Source: Trichostrongylus colubriformis (taxonomy: Eukaryota; Nematoda; Chromadorea; Rhabditida; Trichostrongylidae). Taken from it: 64,000 bases of DNA. A program made the translations under genes and the position numbers. Positions 1-12,955 of this stretch are shown in pieces. Numbering within the stretch: position 1 is the stretch's first letter; each line of letters begins with the position of its first letter. Where the stretch lies: positions 4,143,725-4,207,724 of the forward strand of contig OZ022260.1 of assembly GCA_963978905.1 (NCBI GenBank), given 5' to 3'. The notes under the pieces were generated by a model that was not told the DNA's origin, did not search any database, and saw only the letters and a program-made list of their open reading frames with translations.

Positions 1-57
1 TGAACAAGAGTTATTGATGTTTTTAGAAAATTCTACAAAACTTTTGGTACAACCTAA
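1..57. mobile_element. Terminal fragment of a mariner element, cut by the window edge
   Basis: The first 57 bases end in ...TTTTGGTACAACCTAA followed by TA. They match, in inverted orientation, the left end of the element at 40645-41489, including the GTTATTGAT inner segment. Only this end lies in the window. Confidence 0.75.
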
Positions 58-499
58 TACATGGCGCGACTGCATAGAGACTTTTGCATTCTATGAGCCC
101 TGTCGGCCGGCATCACTTCATGAATCCTGCACTTGGAAGTGTGAATACAGGTGCTTTCGCAGCCTATTACAGCTGCACAGCTAATTATCAGCACAAGTAA
201 TTATCAGTAACTATCAGAATTGACCATAAACCAGTGTTACAAAAAGTTTAATCTCTAGCAAGAGCTTTCCATTCAAGTTATCGCAGTAGTAAAAGTATAT
301 GTGAAAAAAACATAGGTAGTTTTGATTGAAAATTTCGAATACATGGTACCAATCAATCTCTTTGAGACACGGCATACTTCCGATTTATATTCGGGATCGT
401 AGAAGTGATTGGATATGCATTCAGTCTAACCATTGGCTTCTGTGATCCTGTAGTGCTACGAGCAAGCTTTCTTCTTACATTCAAGATGGTACAGATTAA

Positions 500-926
500 A
501 GGAATCATCCACGGGAAACTTACTTTCTCAATTACCCAAATCTTTATGTTATATCTGCCAGTTGAAGGCCACATGCGAAATTTCACGCGGGAAAATGAGA
601 ATACGGCTAAGGTACAGCTTCTCAAGATGGTGGCCGAGGAGGCGGGACCTCAGAATAAGTGGAAGCTCCGTCGTCCGCCGCGGTCGGAGACAAGGTGTGG
701 AACTGTTTCCGTAACTTTATGTTCCCACTACGAGTCTCCGACCGCAGAGGACGATGGGGCGGGCATTTATTCTGAAGCCTCGCCTCCTCGGGCGCCACTT
801 TGAGTAGCTGTATCTCAGCCATATTTTCACTATTTCGCGTGTATCTTCACATGCGGCCCCTATCAGGCAAATAAGACATAAATGTTTGGCTAACAGAGAA
901 ATTCATTTTTTCGTGCAAGATTCCTT
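500..926. mobile_element. TTAA-flanked foldback element, family R1 (copy 1)
   Basis: A 427-bp imperfect palindrome flanked by TTAA at 496-499 and 927-930, with ends AGGAATCATCC / ...GATTCCT. Both arms carry TTTCACGCG-like and GCCACTTTGAG-like blocks, so the open frames on both strands are mirror images. Other copies: 38888-39261, 40070-40487, 43013-43427 and a half copy at 45195. TTAA targets are typical of piggyBac-type transposases; the assignment is inferred. Confidence 0.75.
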
Positions 927-929
927 TTA

Positions 930-3900
930 ATCACATTATGATAGGCGGGCCTTTGTGAGTGGAAGGGTGAGAGCGTTAATAAGAGACCCATGAGACATAA
1001 GCCTTTCTTTACTACGAACTCCTTCAATCCCTCGGAAGCACCGGCAATGAATGAAGTTTGAGAAAGAAATAGAAAGTCCCCCATTTCTTCTCCAACTTCT
1101 TTTACAACGGCGAACACATTGCACTCGTTAGCACGTATACACCACATACATACATATGCGAAATGACACATACCACATACATCACCCATCACATTCAGTT
1201 AGTCAGTCAGACGCCAGTCAGCCAGCCAGCCAGCTGGTCGCAGGGTCACTAATCCTGTAGTCATGTGAGTGCACATTAACGACATGAGCCACACTACACA
1301 TTTGTACTTTGCATACTATAAGCATATCTACGGTTGTGTACTTACTCTTCATGTAATATAGTCATTTCCTATTCGTAGTAATTAATCATTATAGCAAAAG
1401 GTTGTCGTAAACTAGGACGTTATAATGTGCACTTTCAACGCCTTACAGTTACATATCAGTGGCTGAAAAACGTACATTACTAAGCATACGCATAAACTTG
1501 TGCTATCATCGTCATTGTGAAAAAAATTGGGCGGAATTAGTTTTGGACGAGGATGAGAATCTTGGCTTATGGAATCGTGTAGGTTTTGCATGACGATACA
1601 TATTTTCCACTGGTCGTTTCAACGTCATCACTGTTTGAAACAGAAACTGAGCAAAGGACCGAGAACTCGAAGCCGATCAAAGTGTAGTGATCAGAGTTCT
1701 GAGTGAACACGTGGCTGTTAAGCAAAGGTTGGAATGAACAGTGAACACTTTGCTGGATGAATCCAATCCAGATGGGAGCAGTTAAACAGTTAAATTTGGT
1801 TGTGCGGTCAGGAAATTGTGGAAATGCACCAGCGACCGGTAGAGCGAGAATTTTCGGTTCATTTCAGCGTTGTGTTTAGTACTATGGGAACTTCCTCCAC
1901 AAACAATAGAGCTCTAGATTTTTTATCGGCGTCTTATTCGGTCCGATTTTTTAATTAACTTGTCTTCTACGGTTCGTTAGCAGGACCTCGTCTTCTGCAT
2001 TTGGCTAGAATAATAACGGTCTACGAAAACAGGAGCGTCAGCTTAGATGCAGCAGTGCAGTATTTGGCTGCTCGGGAGATCCACCTGGCTTCCAGACTCT
2101 CCTACACCCACACTTGACGCGTCATTTAACTGTGCATTACTGCCCTCGTATCACAGATCCGAGTGGCTTCAATCGATAAATCAGTGATGAGGTGCGCGAG
2201 AAAACACGTCCGCGACGGGAGTCAGCAGAGGGGTTGAGAGCCTTATCTGCTACCGCACTGCTATACAAACACCTTCACTATCATTTTAGATGGTTGATCG
2301 TACTACCTGGTGCTGCCTTTTAAGGGGTAATGAGAAAGTGAGAGTCAGGAAGACCTGTTTTTCATAATGAACAATCGAGTTCAAAAGAACAATCGTGCCT
2401 CGGGGTCTTCATTGCGATCTCGCTGCACTGCATTCACGTTGCCTTGTATCCTCTGAGTTAGTTGCTACGAGGGCCGTCTGCACATACCCCTCAGAATGGT
2501 GACACAGAGTGAGGGGGAGGGAAGGAGTGAGAGAGTAGTTTTCGGGATCCTATTTGTGTGGTTTCGATCGCTTCGTTCACCTCTTCCTCTTATGTTGCAT
2601 CTCGATTTTCGGATTTCACAGTCCGCTCAAACTACCTCTGGGGTCTTCAAACTGTATTTTATTCCCATTCATTCTGTCTTGAACCTATGTGACCTAGGTT
2701 ATTTCCTGCTCCGCAGGGGTAGCATTGAAAGAAAGCCAGCTCAATCATTTGTTCCGAGTATCTCATGCCCACTTCCCCCTCAAGCCGAAAGAAAATTATT
2801 CATTCTTTTAAACTAGAATGTTGCTGATTGTTGGCCAGCTTCATTATTCTTAGTAGTACACCTATAAATCTCAAGTAATAGCGTTTTTTGCACCATTCAC
2901 AGCTTTCGCTGAATAGCCGAATGTATTTTCTAACTCTTGTATAAAATTCTAGTCAGTTGTTCACGTGGAGCTGTCAGTTCGCAAAAGTAACGCGCTCTAT
3001 GTGCTTTGCACTATAACGCATCGTCGGCCAAGTGTGATTTCCATCGAATACACGTATTGGCCGATCATTTATGTGATGAGTACTTGATAGTTGAGCGATT
3101 TGTTCCGAGTATCATGTCCATTGCCCCCTTCCCCGAGCCGATAAAACTTATATGCTCACTTTTCCCTTTCATGGACATTTATCGACTATGACAACTCGAG
3201 GAAATAATTTAGTTACTAATTAACTATATGAGGATTGTTATACGCTGTGCTAGATTGTGTTCGAAAGATAAAGCAAGCTATTCAAAAGCTAATTTACCAT
3301 TTCCATGTGCCCTGATCCCCGTAAGTGTGGAACACTCTTTGTGATAAAAAGGGAGACATATGGTCCACAATGGGAACAGTTGCGAAACAAAACATACACT
3401 AACAGGTGACACATATGGATCACCCCTCGATTGGAGCAGGTTGAATACCAACCCCGCCCTCTTCGTAAGACCCCACCCACCGAATTTCTCCACGATTTCA
3501 GACGTATGCAACAGACTCAGCACGAATAATAATTGTGAAACTATATATAGACGGGATCTTTGAGCGTTGTTTGGGCTATAAGTTAGTTCAGACAGGCAGG
3601 AACTCGACAATAGCATTTCTTTCTCAAAAAACCTTCTTTGGTTACGATAGCATTAGAAAATAACTTAGTTCCGTATTAGTTATATGAGGTTCTGTTATAC
3701 TTTGTGCTAGAATGTGCTCGTAAGATGAAGTGAACTACTTGAAAACCATTTTGCCATTTCCATTCTCCTTACTTCCTATAGAAATAGGGCACTCCGTCTG
3801 CGGGAAAACCAAAAAAACATCTGTCTTATCACGAACGCGCAGCTCAGCTAGTCGTACTGCCATTCATCCGCTGTGAAAATTGCCGGCGAGGGTGGGACAA

Positions 3901-4279
3901 CGTTCTCAATCGACTGCTTCAGCCCGTGATCTGTCTGCAGTCTACCCCCGGCTAGTGACGCAGAGAGGCACGAAAGAGAAGGAACGTTTTCGGTAAACTA
4001 CTGAGCATTCCTCTTTCATAGTCCACAATCTGCCAAATTTACCACTCCCAGTGTCTTCAAAAGGCGGGTGCAGTGTCTGTAATCCTATCCATAAGAGTGA
4101 ACGAATTTGAAGAAGAAGCTTTTCACTTATAAAAAAGAGCGTTGAGGTTACCATACAAGACTAATGAGATACAGATTTTTTGAGAAAAGTATAGAAAACA
4201 GTTTTCAAGAATTTTAAGAAAAAAAAAACAAAAAAATGTGGTTCCCGAAAATTAGAAAAATTATAAAAACATCAAGAGG
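930..4279. repeat. Intergenic stretch with diverged segmental duplications
   Basis: No gene is supported. Two related pairs were seen. The block at 3196-3316 recurs at 3651-3771 (shared ATATGAGG, TTATAC, TGTGCTAGA and the CCATTTCCAT end). The block at 2745-2800 recurs at 3098-3155 (shared TTTGTTCCGAGTATC and CCCCCTTCCCC-like runs). A (CAGC)n-like tract lies at 1217-1233. Confidence 0.45.
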
Positions 4280-4287
4280 TATAAATA
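4280..4287 (+). promoter_or_regulatory. TATA box before the small secreted-peptide ORF
   Basis: TATAAATA, about 47 nt upstream of the ATG at 4334, leaves room for a start site near 4305-4312 and a 5' UTR of about 25 nt. Position and sequence fit a core promoter of a small highly expressed gene; use is unproven. Confidence 0.4.
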
Positions 4288-4333
4288 AAAGAGATAATTT
4301 GCTAGCCGCTAAAGTAAGCAGAGCTTGAAAATC

Positions 4334-4612
4334 ATGAAGCTTTCTGCGTCAATCGGTCTCTTATTGGCGTTCGCCATGCATTGCAGCTTCATACAGGCGA
4401 GCAGTTATCTGGCCATTGATATAACGTTTTATCTGCTTCTCTGCACTCACGATACTCTCGGTTCCCTCCCGTTACTGATACCCACTTTGCCTAATCGGAT
4501 GTTCGATGATTATGTGATATGTTTGAGTCCAGTTACCTCCCTAGAAAGTGTTCAAAATGACTTTCATTCTTTAGTGAATTGCCTACGAGATCCAGGCTGC
4601 CGCAACACCTGA
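4334..4612 (+). CDS. Putative small secreted cysteine-containing peptide (single exon)
   Basis: A 92-residue frame starts at ATG 4334: MKLSASIGLLLAFAMHCSFI then QA|SS, a textbook signal peptide (Lys2, hydrophobic core, small residues near 20-23). The predicted mature part has four cysteines (37, 63, 83, 89), enough for two disulfides, and ends CLRDPGCRNT. A TATAAATA at 4280-4287 lies about 47 nt before the ATG, and an A-rich stretch lies further upstream. I recognise no family and find no clean poly(A) signal just after the stop. The mature N-terminal half is rather hydrophobic, so a second-exon or chance origin cannot be excluded. If real, it would be an exported or excretory-secretory product. 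Confidence 0.45.
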   Translation: MKLSASIGLLLAFAMHCSFIQASSYLAIDITFYLLLCTHDTLGSLPLLIPTLPNRMFDDYVICLSPVTSLESVQNDFHSLVNCLRDPGCRNT

Positions 4613-6546
4613 CCGTTGCACTCAGTGACGTGCACGTAAAGCATTTTTTTCTTTAATTTGGCCGATGTTTCTATGTAACTTATCGAGGGCAGTTAAGAGA
4701 ACTTTTTATCTGAAGAGGGCTTGTCATAAGAGGTAGCTATTGTCAGGGAATCTTATAGATAGCACTAGTAATAATGCACTATCAATATGTACAATGGAAG
4801 AGCGGAATTACGTTTGGATGAGGAACCTAGAAAAGGAGCTTGCGGTTGCGCAGCGTTCCTCTTCCACTTCGTGATTGTCAGCAATTCTCGGGAACGGTTA
4901 TCTAGACACCTTGATCACTCCGCTAGAAAACTCAGAACGGTAGAAGCGATTACAAGTTTTTTCAAGTAGATTTGCGGTTTCGTGAATAGGTGGGAGTTTG
5001 CGCATTCTTGAATATAGGACTTCATTATTTATATCAGTGATTTATATACAATACTAGCATTAAATATATACATATATACAATACTAGCATTAAAATATTT
5101 ATCATACATCAATATATTGATTACCTTTTTTTTTATTTTTTTTTATCTTATGCGTTACCGTGTTTGCGTCTATACACATACTCCTAGAGGCCTAATAGAA
5201 AAGAATGTGATCATAGCATTTTTATTCTTCTAAATCACCAGGTTTTCTTCAAATAAAACACCAGTATCTATCTAAATGACCCTTCGAACTACCCTTGTGC
5301 CCGAGCGACTTTTTCTCAGCGTGAAATGCGTGACTTTGACCGCAATTACGGTGGTGGTGTGTTTTTAGCCGCGGCGTGTGTGAGAGTTAGCGTGGCTGAA
5401 GTTTTATTCGTAGTAGGCGTGCCCTCCATTGCCGTCGCAATGGGTTCGTCGTTGTATACAAAAAGTGCTAACAGCTCATATACAGTACCTTAGTTGCGAA
5501 TACAAGCACAATTGTGTGTAATCGGGCACCTCTCGAGACTGAGAACATTGAACCCAGAAGAGCCAAGAAATTGCTGTGCCATATACGGGATGTTCTTTGT
5601 AGCCGTGGACTAGATGTACGTCACGGTAATAAAGGAACACAGAGAACACAGATTGTGTGCCCTGCCCCGCCTACTGTGGGTGGAGTTACCGCGTGTTGCA
5701 CCGGCATAATGACTAACAGGCTCATCACGCTATAAGTGTCAAGGCTGGTAAGCCATGAGAAGTATAACGCTAAGAAGTTGAGGTGGGCCTCAGAACGCCG
5801 AAGGAAGGGGTTTCGGTGGTATGGTGGATTAGCACAGCACGATACTCGAAAAAACATGAGCGCAGGTTGAAGTGCCCTTCCAGTCTGAACGCTTTGTTTA
5901 TAATAAGTATACAATGTTCGTAGCAATTTCTCGTCATCATTTTTTCTAGTATGATATTAAAAAAACTTATTAATGGAGGGATAGTGACTCACTCTCAGGA
6001 TACGCCGTACCTGTGTTATCCATAATTTCAGCAGGGACTTGCTGGATAGGCTCCCATGTTCGACTCATCTTTGCCTCACTCTTGGATCATCCCTAAGCTT
6101 TTCATTGCCATTCAGCGGTGGTCCAGGGATTGTCAGCTAGTCTTTTGTGGCTCTTTGTCAAGTGCCTCACCATGAAGGTGGGTTATACCTTTTATTTTTG
6201 GGCCTAAGTATGTTAATCGTATTTCCTTGTTCACAAGAATTAGATTACTCAGTTGGAACGTGTTCACAGCAATATTACAATAAGTCATTTCCTGCTGAAA
6301 AAGCTTTAAATAAATCGGAAGATCCGAATATATGACCCATCGAGGCTCTTATAGGTCTTCACTCTCGTCTCTCCAGAGAATCTTGTCTACCGATAGAGAG
6401 CGGCAGAACAGTGCCTTCAGGGCTAACTAGGGAAGGATGGTAGGTCGAAGTGGCAGTTTGAGATGGGGATTCTACCAGTGATCGAGCTCTGCATGCCACT
6501 TACTAATCTGCATCCCATCGTTATCTGCTGTGTGTCTTTGGAAGCA
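4613..6546. other. Intergenic stretch without recognised gene
   Basis: Short frames only, none with family similarity. A direct repeat containing ATACAATACTAGCATTAAA occurs at about 5046-5064 and 5075-5093 in AT-rich sequence, followed by T tracts at 5127-5145. Confidence 0.5.
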
Positions 6547-6548
6547 GA

Positions 6549-6974
6549 GTAACACCTGGAGGAGGGCAATTTTGGTTTACGGTATAGGAGGACGGTAGCC
6601 GCAATGCACACACGGCCCCTTGCGATGACGCCTGAAGTGAAATAATTAGGTTTTAGTTGTAACCACCCTTTTCCTTACACTTTCGCTTAGTGTTCACTTA
6701 ATTGTTTTACTTGTTTGTTGCTGTGTGTTGCTTCACTTGTTTCACATCATCACCAATGAATGAAATACTTTCTACGAGACAACAAAGGACATCTTTACAG
6801 CGGACAACTCGGAAACTCAGTGTGTTGATGCGACTGTGATGCGAATACACACCACAGCGCCGCGTTTCGAGGGCCGGGTTTTTCCCCCGAAATATTGCTT
6901 CCAACCTTGAATGTTCGTTACGAAATGATCACTTCTTTGCATCTTCGTCTTACTTCGGACCCCTTCCGGTTCCT
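6549..6974. mobile_element. TTAA-type element, family R3 (copy 1)
   Basis: A diverged copy of the repeat at 26096-26552 and 43432-43887. It shares GCAATTTTGG, a GCCGCAATGCACA-like block, ACAGCGGACAACTCGGAA, the ACACACC-CAGCG-CGCG block and the right end CTTCCGGTTCCT before TTAA (6975-6978). The left border is decayed and approximate. Confidence 0.65.
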
Positions 6975-6978
6975 TTAA

Positions 6979-7792
6979 AGAGGAGCATTTCAACGTAAAT
7001 AGGGTAGGCAAGGACAGCAGCTGTGTGCCTCGAGAGCGAAGTGGTTAGAGGTGATTGGTCTAAACTTCGAGAGGTCACGAATTCGTTTCCTTGATGAGCA
7101 TGCCTTTTGCATTTTTCCACAAGTACTCCCGAACATTATAAACAAGGATTTGCATTCTTTGCGTGCTTGATTTTACTGCGGAAGAGCGTTTCTGAAGAAA
7201 TAAATCGATTTTTAGCGTTTTATTGAACACTTCCAGTTATTCGTTCGTTGCCTTCACGAACATGTTCTTCACAGTTGATGTATGAATTAATCTGGAAGTT
7301 GATATGGTTGCCATGGTGTACCTGGGCACGAGTAAATTTGTGTCATTACTGGATAATTACACGTTTTAATACCGACCCAAACGAAAGTTTTTACATCTGT
7401 CGACATTCTTCAACACAACCTGCCTTACACTGACGTGGAGATTTTGGCAGAGCTTCAGAACAAATGTTGTATTCTACAACTCATTTCGTTACCAAATCTA
7501 CTGTACAATACCATGAAGGCAATAAGCGAAGAACTGGAAATAGCCACGATAAAACGTCGGAAATGGATTCATTTTTTAGAAACGCCCTTTGGTCACAAGG
7601 TCAAACGCGCAAAGGACGCAACTCCTTGTTCATAATGTGCGGGAAGTATTTACGAAAAAATGCAAAAAGGGATGTTTATCAAGGAACTGAACTCGTGACC
7701 TCTCGAACTTGAGTCCAACCACCTGACCACTTGGCTCTCGAGGTACACAAATGCTCACCTTGCCTATCCTATTTACTTAGAATTGCTCCTCT
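6979..7792. mobile_element. Large palindromic element with tRNA-like segments in its arms
   Basis: Starts right after TTAA 6975-6978 with AGAGGAGCA. Its other end is the complement, TGCTCCTCT, before TCAA (7793-7796). The arms (about 6979-7260 and 7500-7792) align over roughly 280 nt. Each arm contains a segment resembling tRNA A/B boxes, CTCGAGAGCCAAGTGGTCAG and GAGGTCACGAGTTC, in mirrored copies. It could be a foldback element that captured a SINE, or two inverted SINE copies. Confidence 0.55.
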
Positions 7793-7796
7793 TCAA

Positions 7797-10258
7797 ACAC
7801 TTGTAACTCTGCTCCTAGAGGCACATAGCAGATATGGAATAAAGATTGGTAGAGTGCTAGGACCACTTGACCTACCATCCCTTCCTGGTAGGGTTGACGG
7901 GGTTTTATTTGCGCCCCCCCCCCTCCGCCTGTTTCCATTTATCCCTTTGTCTTTATGTAGTGCATGAACAATGTTTCATCAATCCCACATCAGCAATGTC
8001 GAATAGAACTTTTGGAGCGCAAGTGCATGTTGGAGCACCATCTGAAGTTAGATCTGAAGGCATCTAGTCACGTGTCAAGTGATCGCTATCTTATGTTCAT
8101 GTGAGGAATATACATATTGATCGCAGGCCGGTCAGAAAATCATCTATACATTCAAATGAGCAATGGTAGAAGAAGTGGTTTGTGCTCATTGAAAACGTAT
8201 GTCATTATGTATGCATATATTTGCGAAAGACATATGGCTTCAAGAGGTTTTTTATCGTGGAACCTCGTCCCACCCGCTGTCCCTGTCTTTCCTTTATCAC
8301 GTCACTAAGACATTGCTCGTTCTGCTACGAATTGAAAGTACATTTCGACCTTCATTAGGTATACATATATAATATTAATAATCACATTTAAACGAACGAA
8401 CGAAATCGCTTGAATTGAGTGTCATTTAGAAGTGCAAAGTGGTGGTGGCAGGGCTGCTAATGGTCACTGCCGCCTCCGGGCCGGCACCGTAGAGTTGTCA
8501 TAAATCATCTGACACCACATTCACACAGCACATACTTCAGGTGCCCTCGGAGTAGTGTGTATGTGAGTGTGTGTGTGTGCGTTTTGTGTAAAAGTGTGTG
8601 TGATATATGAGTGAAGTGAGACGGTTTTTTACGTATTCACACACAATAGGCACGATTAGAATGGCATTTGTACGTACGTACTCGTCGTAGTTAAAGTGAT
8701 GGAAATATTTGAAGTGATTAGTTTACACAGCAGTTTTCAATGAAAACGGATGGATGCGATGCGCTATACACGAAAAAATCGCATTCAAAGTTTAAATGAT
8801 AAAAGGTCTCAATATTTTCATGCTGTTTGATACCTTGGAGAATCACAAAATTAACAAATTTTTCAACTCCCGATCTTTGGAAGACGAAATTTCTAAATTG
8901 CTCCCTTCTCAAGTAATGGCACGAATCACTTTTAGATCCAACATTCAGAACATGCGCAGGTTCCGCGATATATTATTCCCATCTTCCAAAATAAACCCTA
9001 TTGCTCCGATTTCTGGTTTTAGATACATAAGGGACTTATTCTTCTCGTTTTGGATCTCCACAATACTTAAAACAGTACAAGACATCAATGAAATGGCATA
9101 CTTGAAATGTAATACGATGACCAGGAATTCGTTCGGTAATGAGGGGAAATAGGATCACCAAAATAAATGGTAGGGATTCTAGGTGGTAGGGATTTAAAAT
9201 GAATGGTAGGGATTCTAGGGAACGGCGTGTGGAGCAATTCGCGGTGAACGGCGCCTGGGTTCCTGCAAGTGGCACGCTCTGCCCACAGTCGTTTCCGCGA
9301 CTTGCTGTGTAGGACCGCTACACATCACAGATTCACGTACTGTCACGCGCGCGAAATAAGTTAACGGGAGAATAGTGGTCCCATTTTAGGAATTATGATC
9401 ATTTCGTTTCGGTCTTCCATCACTGCTAAACTAATTAGACGCGCTTATTTCATGTCAAAGAACTTCATACCATACTCAATGACTCTCTCGTACATGTAAA
9501 GGACCGTTAGGGAGCAAAGATCTAAAAGTCGCGGAATTGCAGCAGGTTGTAAGAGGAAAGACCGTAAGCGTTTCGTGCTTTAATTGGATCAGGGTCACCT
9601 ACCAAATATGGCCGGAAAGTGATCAGGAAGTTACTGAATGCTGAAAAGTTGAATTTCAAAAGTTTTGAAGACTAGTTCTGTGAAAGGAACGAGTAGCAAA
9701 GGAATCCCAGCTGATGGGATAGAAATACGGCCGGCCAAGGTTGCTCTATGTATCGGTTAGGTACTGCCACGTATCTATCGATAGTAGGTTTCACAAGAGA
9801 GTATTCTTTACTGAAGCTAGGCATATACTGAAAAGAGTTTTCAAGTCATGGTAGTGTTCACATGGATATTGAGGACAGATTGGACCGATATCATTTATTT
9901 CCCTCGAAATTTTGTTCTTCGAACTCTAATGTGGAATTTGTTAGGGGTGACTAGGCGTAAGGGTATGCTGGAAATTGTACTCCTTCTTACACCTTTCGTG
10001 GTATTCACCAAGACCCCGGAACATATGAAAAACGAGACCATGACCTTACCAATCGTCCTTTTGTTTACTTGTCAATTGAACTTTTACATAGACTTTTTCT
10101 CGATAATATCATCGACAACATTATTACGGTATCACGCGCTCTGATGTATGAGAGAAGTGTCCAAAGAACTATGGCCAGGTATGGTTACGGTATTTATAGA
10201 TATACATTTATATGTCATCATTTGGTACTAGAGCAATGAACAATTGCTGTTGAAGAAG
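7797..10258. other. Intergenic stretch; short tandem repeat at 9168-9218
   Basis: No gene supported. ATGGTAGGGATTCTAGG is repeated about three times at 9168-9218 with one shortened unit. A (TG)n run lies at 8559-8585. Frames such as 8796-9152 and 9848-10144 show no motif or splice context I would trust. Confidence 0.45.
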
Positions 10259-10329
10259 TTTTGCCCGTTGTTGAAGAGGTCAGCTCACCTGACCAATAAG
10301 AGGCTCGGGTGGGCGTGGCTAGCTTAAGC

Positions 10330-10580
10330 TCGAAAGCATGCAGCACTGTAGCGGCACGCCGTGATGGCGTAAAAAAGATGTAGCCCGAATAGTTGCTCAG
10401 TGATTTACTGACTCAGGAGAGTTGATCGACCATTCTGACTGATGCGAGGTGTGGTTTTGAGCTATTGCACTATCCTCGTCATGGTTTGGTGAAGGGTCCG
10501 TGCGGGTGTACTGTTGCAGTGACGCTCTGTGGCGGTGTAAAAAGCGTGCATCTGGATAGCCATCCTGGACTCAATATCCC
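10330..10580. repeat. Diverged tandem duplication
   Basis: A segment near 10338-10395 (GCACTGTAGCGGCACGCCG...GGCGTAAAAAAGATGTAGCC) resembles 10508-10565 (GTACTGTTGCAGTGACGCTC...GGTGTAAAAAGCGTGCATC). Similarity is about two thirds by eye over some 55 nt. Nature unknown. Confidence 0.3.
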
Positions 10581-12955
10581 CAGAGCATAAGTAGACTGAT
10601 CTCATAGTACCGAGGTGTACCTTTGAATGTGGGGTATGCGGATGGTATGGTATACAAGATACCCTACGAGAGCGTCAGACACCACCCCAACTTGAAACCT
10701 GCTCGAAAATTTTCGCACCCTCGATTTCATCCTTCAGCCTAGCGTTTTTTACCTTCAATAGACCGATGAGAGGACGAAAGTAGCATACTGTTTAACCTTA
10801 CTCAACCCCTACCCTGCTACCGGGGCTGGGTGACGGCCCTGGGAACTAGACTCTCGAATCCTGTTGAAGATCTCGAACGTTATAAGACTCCCTGGTCTCT
10901 GTTGAATCCAGTGATCCTTACAGTGATGCTTAACAGGCATATTTATGATGGATTCATTCTCTTCTAGCATATACCTATATGAAAAGAATAAATTTATAAT
11001 TTCTAGAAAATAGGCGCAATATGATATCTGATGCATGATAATTATCGAAAAAAGTGTGGATGTGCTTAATGTGTGAAAAGTGCAAGATTAACGACGACTA
11101 TTAAATCCACTACTATACAATTACTTGTTAAATAGTTATTATTATGTACTGACTATAAGAAAAGTGCAGGGGAAATTGAAGTTACCATTTTATGGAATCC
11201 CCTTTGATACGTGCCGTTTTATAAACGTATATGAAAACTTTCCAGTAACTGGAAAAAATCAACATCTAAAATAGTAATAGACGTCAGTCGAGAATGACTA
11301 TGTAGGAAATACGGTAGAATGATGCCATGCTTTTTGTGTTCACGAGGCTGGCGAAAGTTCTAACCTTAGAAATAATTACTGTGAAGGCAGTCATCTTACT
11401 CACTTAGTCAAGGTAAAGTGACTAGTTATCGTAGAAGGTACATCACAAGCTTCAAAAGTGACTCATAAGAACTTATAAAGGGAGGGGGTGGCAAGGGGAA
11501 GAAGAAGAAGATGGTTAGTTACACAGCACATTCCACACAATCTAAGGGACTTTCACACTCCAGGGAACCCTGAGCAGCTCACCCCGAGTTAGAAAATACC
11601 CTTGGATGAAGGAGTGAGCACTGAGGGTGTCTACCCATTATAAGGGCTCTATAAGGGCCGTAATTAAGCTGTGCCAACAGAAGCAGAAGATAGCAAGATC
11701 AGGCTCGTGATGTGAGTGCAAGCTCAAATAAAAAATAGCCATCACAGTTCGATAACCTGCAGGAACACCGCAGAGCTGGGGTAATACTTGGGTAACCATT
11801 CCACTTTTTAGATGACTCTTTATATCACTCCCCCTTGGAGCCCAAAATTCATCCAGGGGCAAGCTATTGGATAAAAATTTAATATTGAAGCAGAAGCGCA
11901 GTGGCAATCGGCACCGCATTCAGCACCATGGTAGAGAATCAAGTTCTGGATCATTGCCCGAGTAGACCGATCGAACCCTCCGTCTCTTAGGGGCCGACTA
12001 TTTGGCACCACACCCTTTAGGACGATGACACTTGTACATTGACTGGCACCCGCAAGCCATGCATAGACTGTATATTCAAAATTTAAATTCAATATTCATG
12101 TGTCTTCTACATTCAAAATCTTGCTACGATTCTAAGTGGTAGAGAAATGCATGGCGTAACCTTGGAAGGAATTGATCAATGACGTATCGCCTCATTTGCC
12201 TCACTATTATCTAACTTTTCATTCATAAATATATGAAAGAAGGTCCATGTATTCATATCTCTTGTATATTTTCATGTTTGTAACTAGATCTATGATCGGC
12301 GGAGGTATGATCATAGTTGGAGCAGAATTGAATACAAAATGATTTTTCGGATAAACTGAAATATTTCAAGCTCCGATATATGAGACCTTTGAAGATCATG
12401 CTCTGTCCGCCCATACTATTGGAATGTGAAACAGAAACAGAGGGATGATTCGTGGTTAGATAGGAGGGCCAGAGATTAAAAAGTTGGAGAAGAAGATGAT
12501 GATCTACGTCATCGATCGATACGAGAAATATTCGCTGAAGAAGAAAAAAAACCTACAAAGTTTGTGTGGATGGCGTCGACAATTCAAGTACCAACAATAG
12601 ATGTTCTTTCGACATCGTAGCGATAATTCGCGATGATTACCATTTAGTAGTTTCGAGATGTACGGTTGCGATACGCCTGAAAATACGAGACTTCACGGAT
12701 CTACCGTAACCGTGCGCCGGCCGTGTAACCTTGCGTTACGCATACGCGGCGACGCAGACGATGGAGAGGGGTAGATTTGCGGCGCCACCTGGTGATGACG
12801 GTATACGGTATCGCGTATGTTTGTATGCGCTCGAGACAAACGGACAGACGTTTTTTCTAACCCGTGTCTCGCCATTAAGACACCGAGATTATGTGGGCTA
12901 AAATTTCGCGCAGAATCAGGATGACTGGACGTTGTAGGGCTTTATAAAGACTCAC
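10581..12955. other. Stretch 3' of the known hmbx-1 exons, no exon recognised
   Basis: This should contain intron and possibly further exons of the minus-strand hmbx-1 gene. I searched the minus strand for the rest of the POU-like domain and a homeodomain recognition helix and found neither. Frames at 11638-11919 and 11820-12092 overlap one another without recognisable motifs. Confidence 0.4.

Noticed and set aside
405..822. Opposed ORFs around 400-820 with similar protein text
   Set aside because: They are mirror translations of the R1 palindrome, as in the copies near 39000, 40200, 43100 and 45200, not genes.
7030..7110. Possible tRNA gene
   Set aside because: Has A/B-box-like words but no paired acceptor or anticodon stem that I can draw, and occurs as a mirrored copy near 7690-7750; treated as a SINE-like part of a palindrome.
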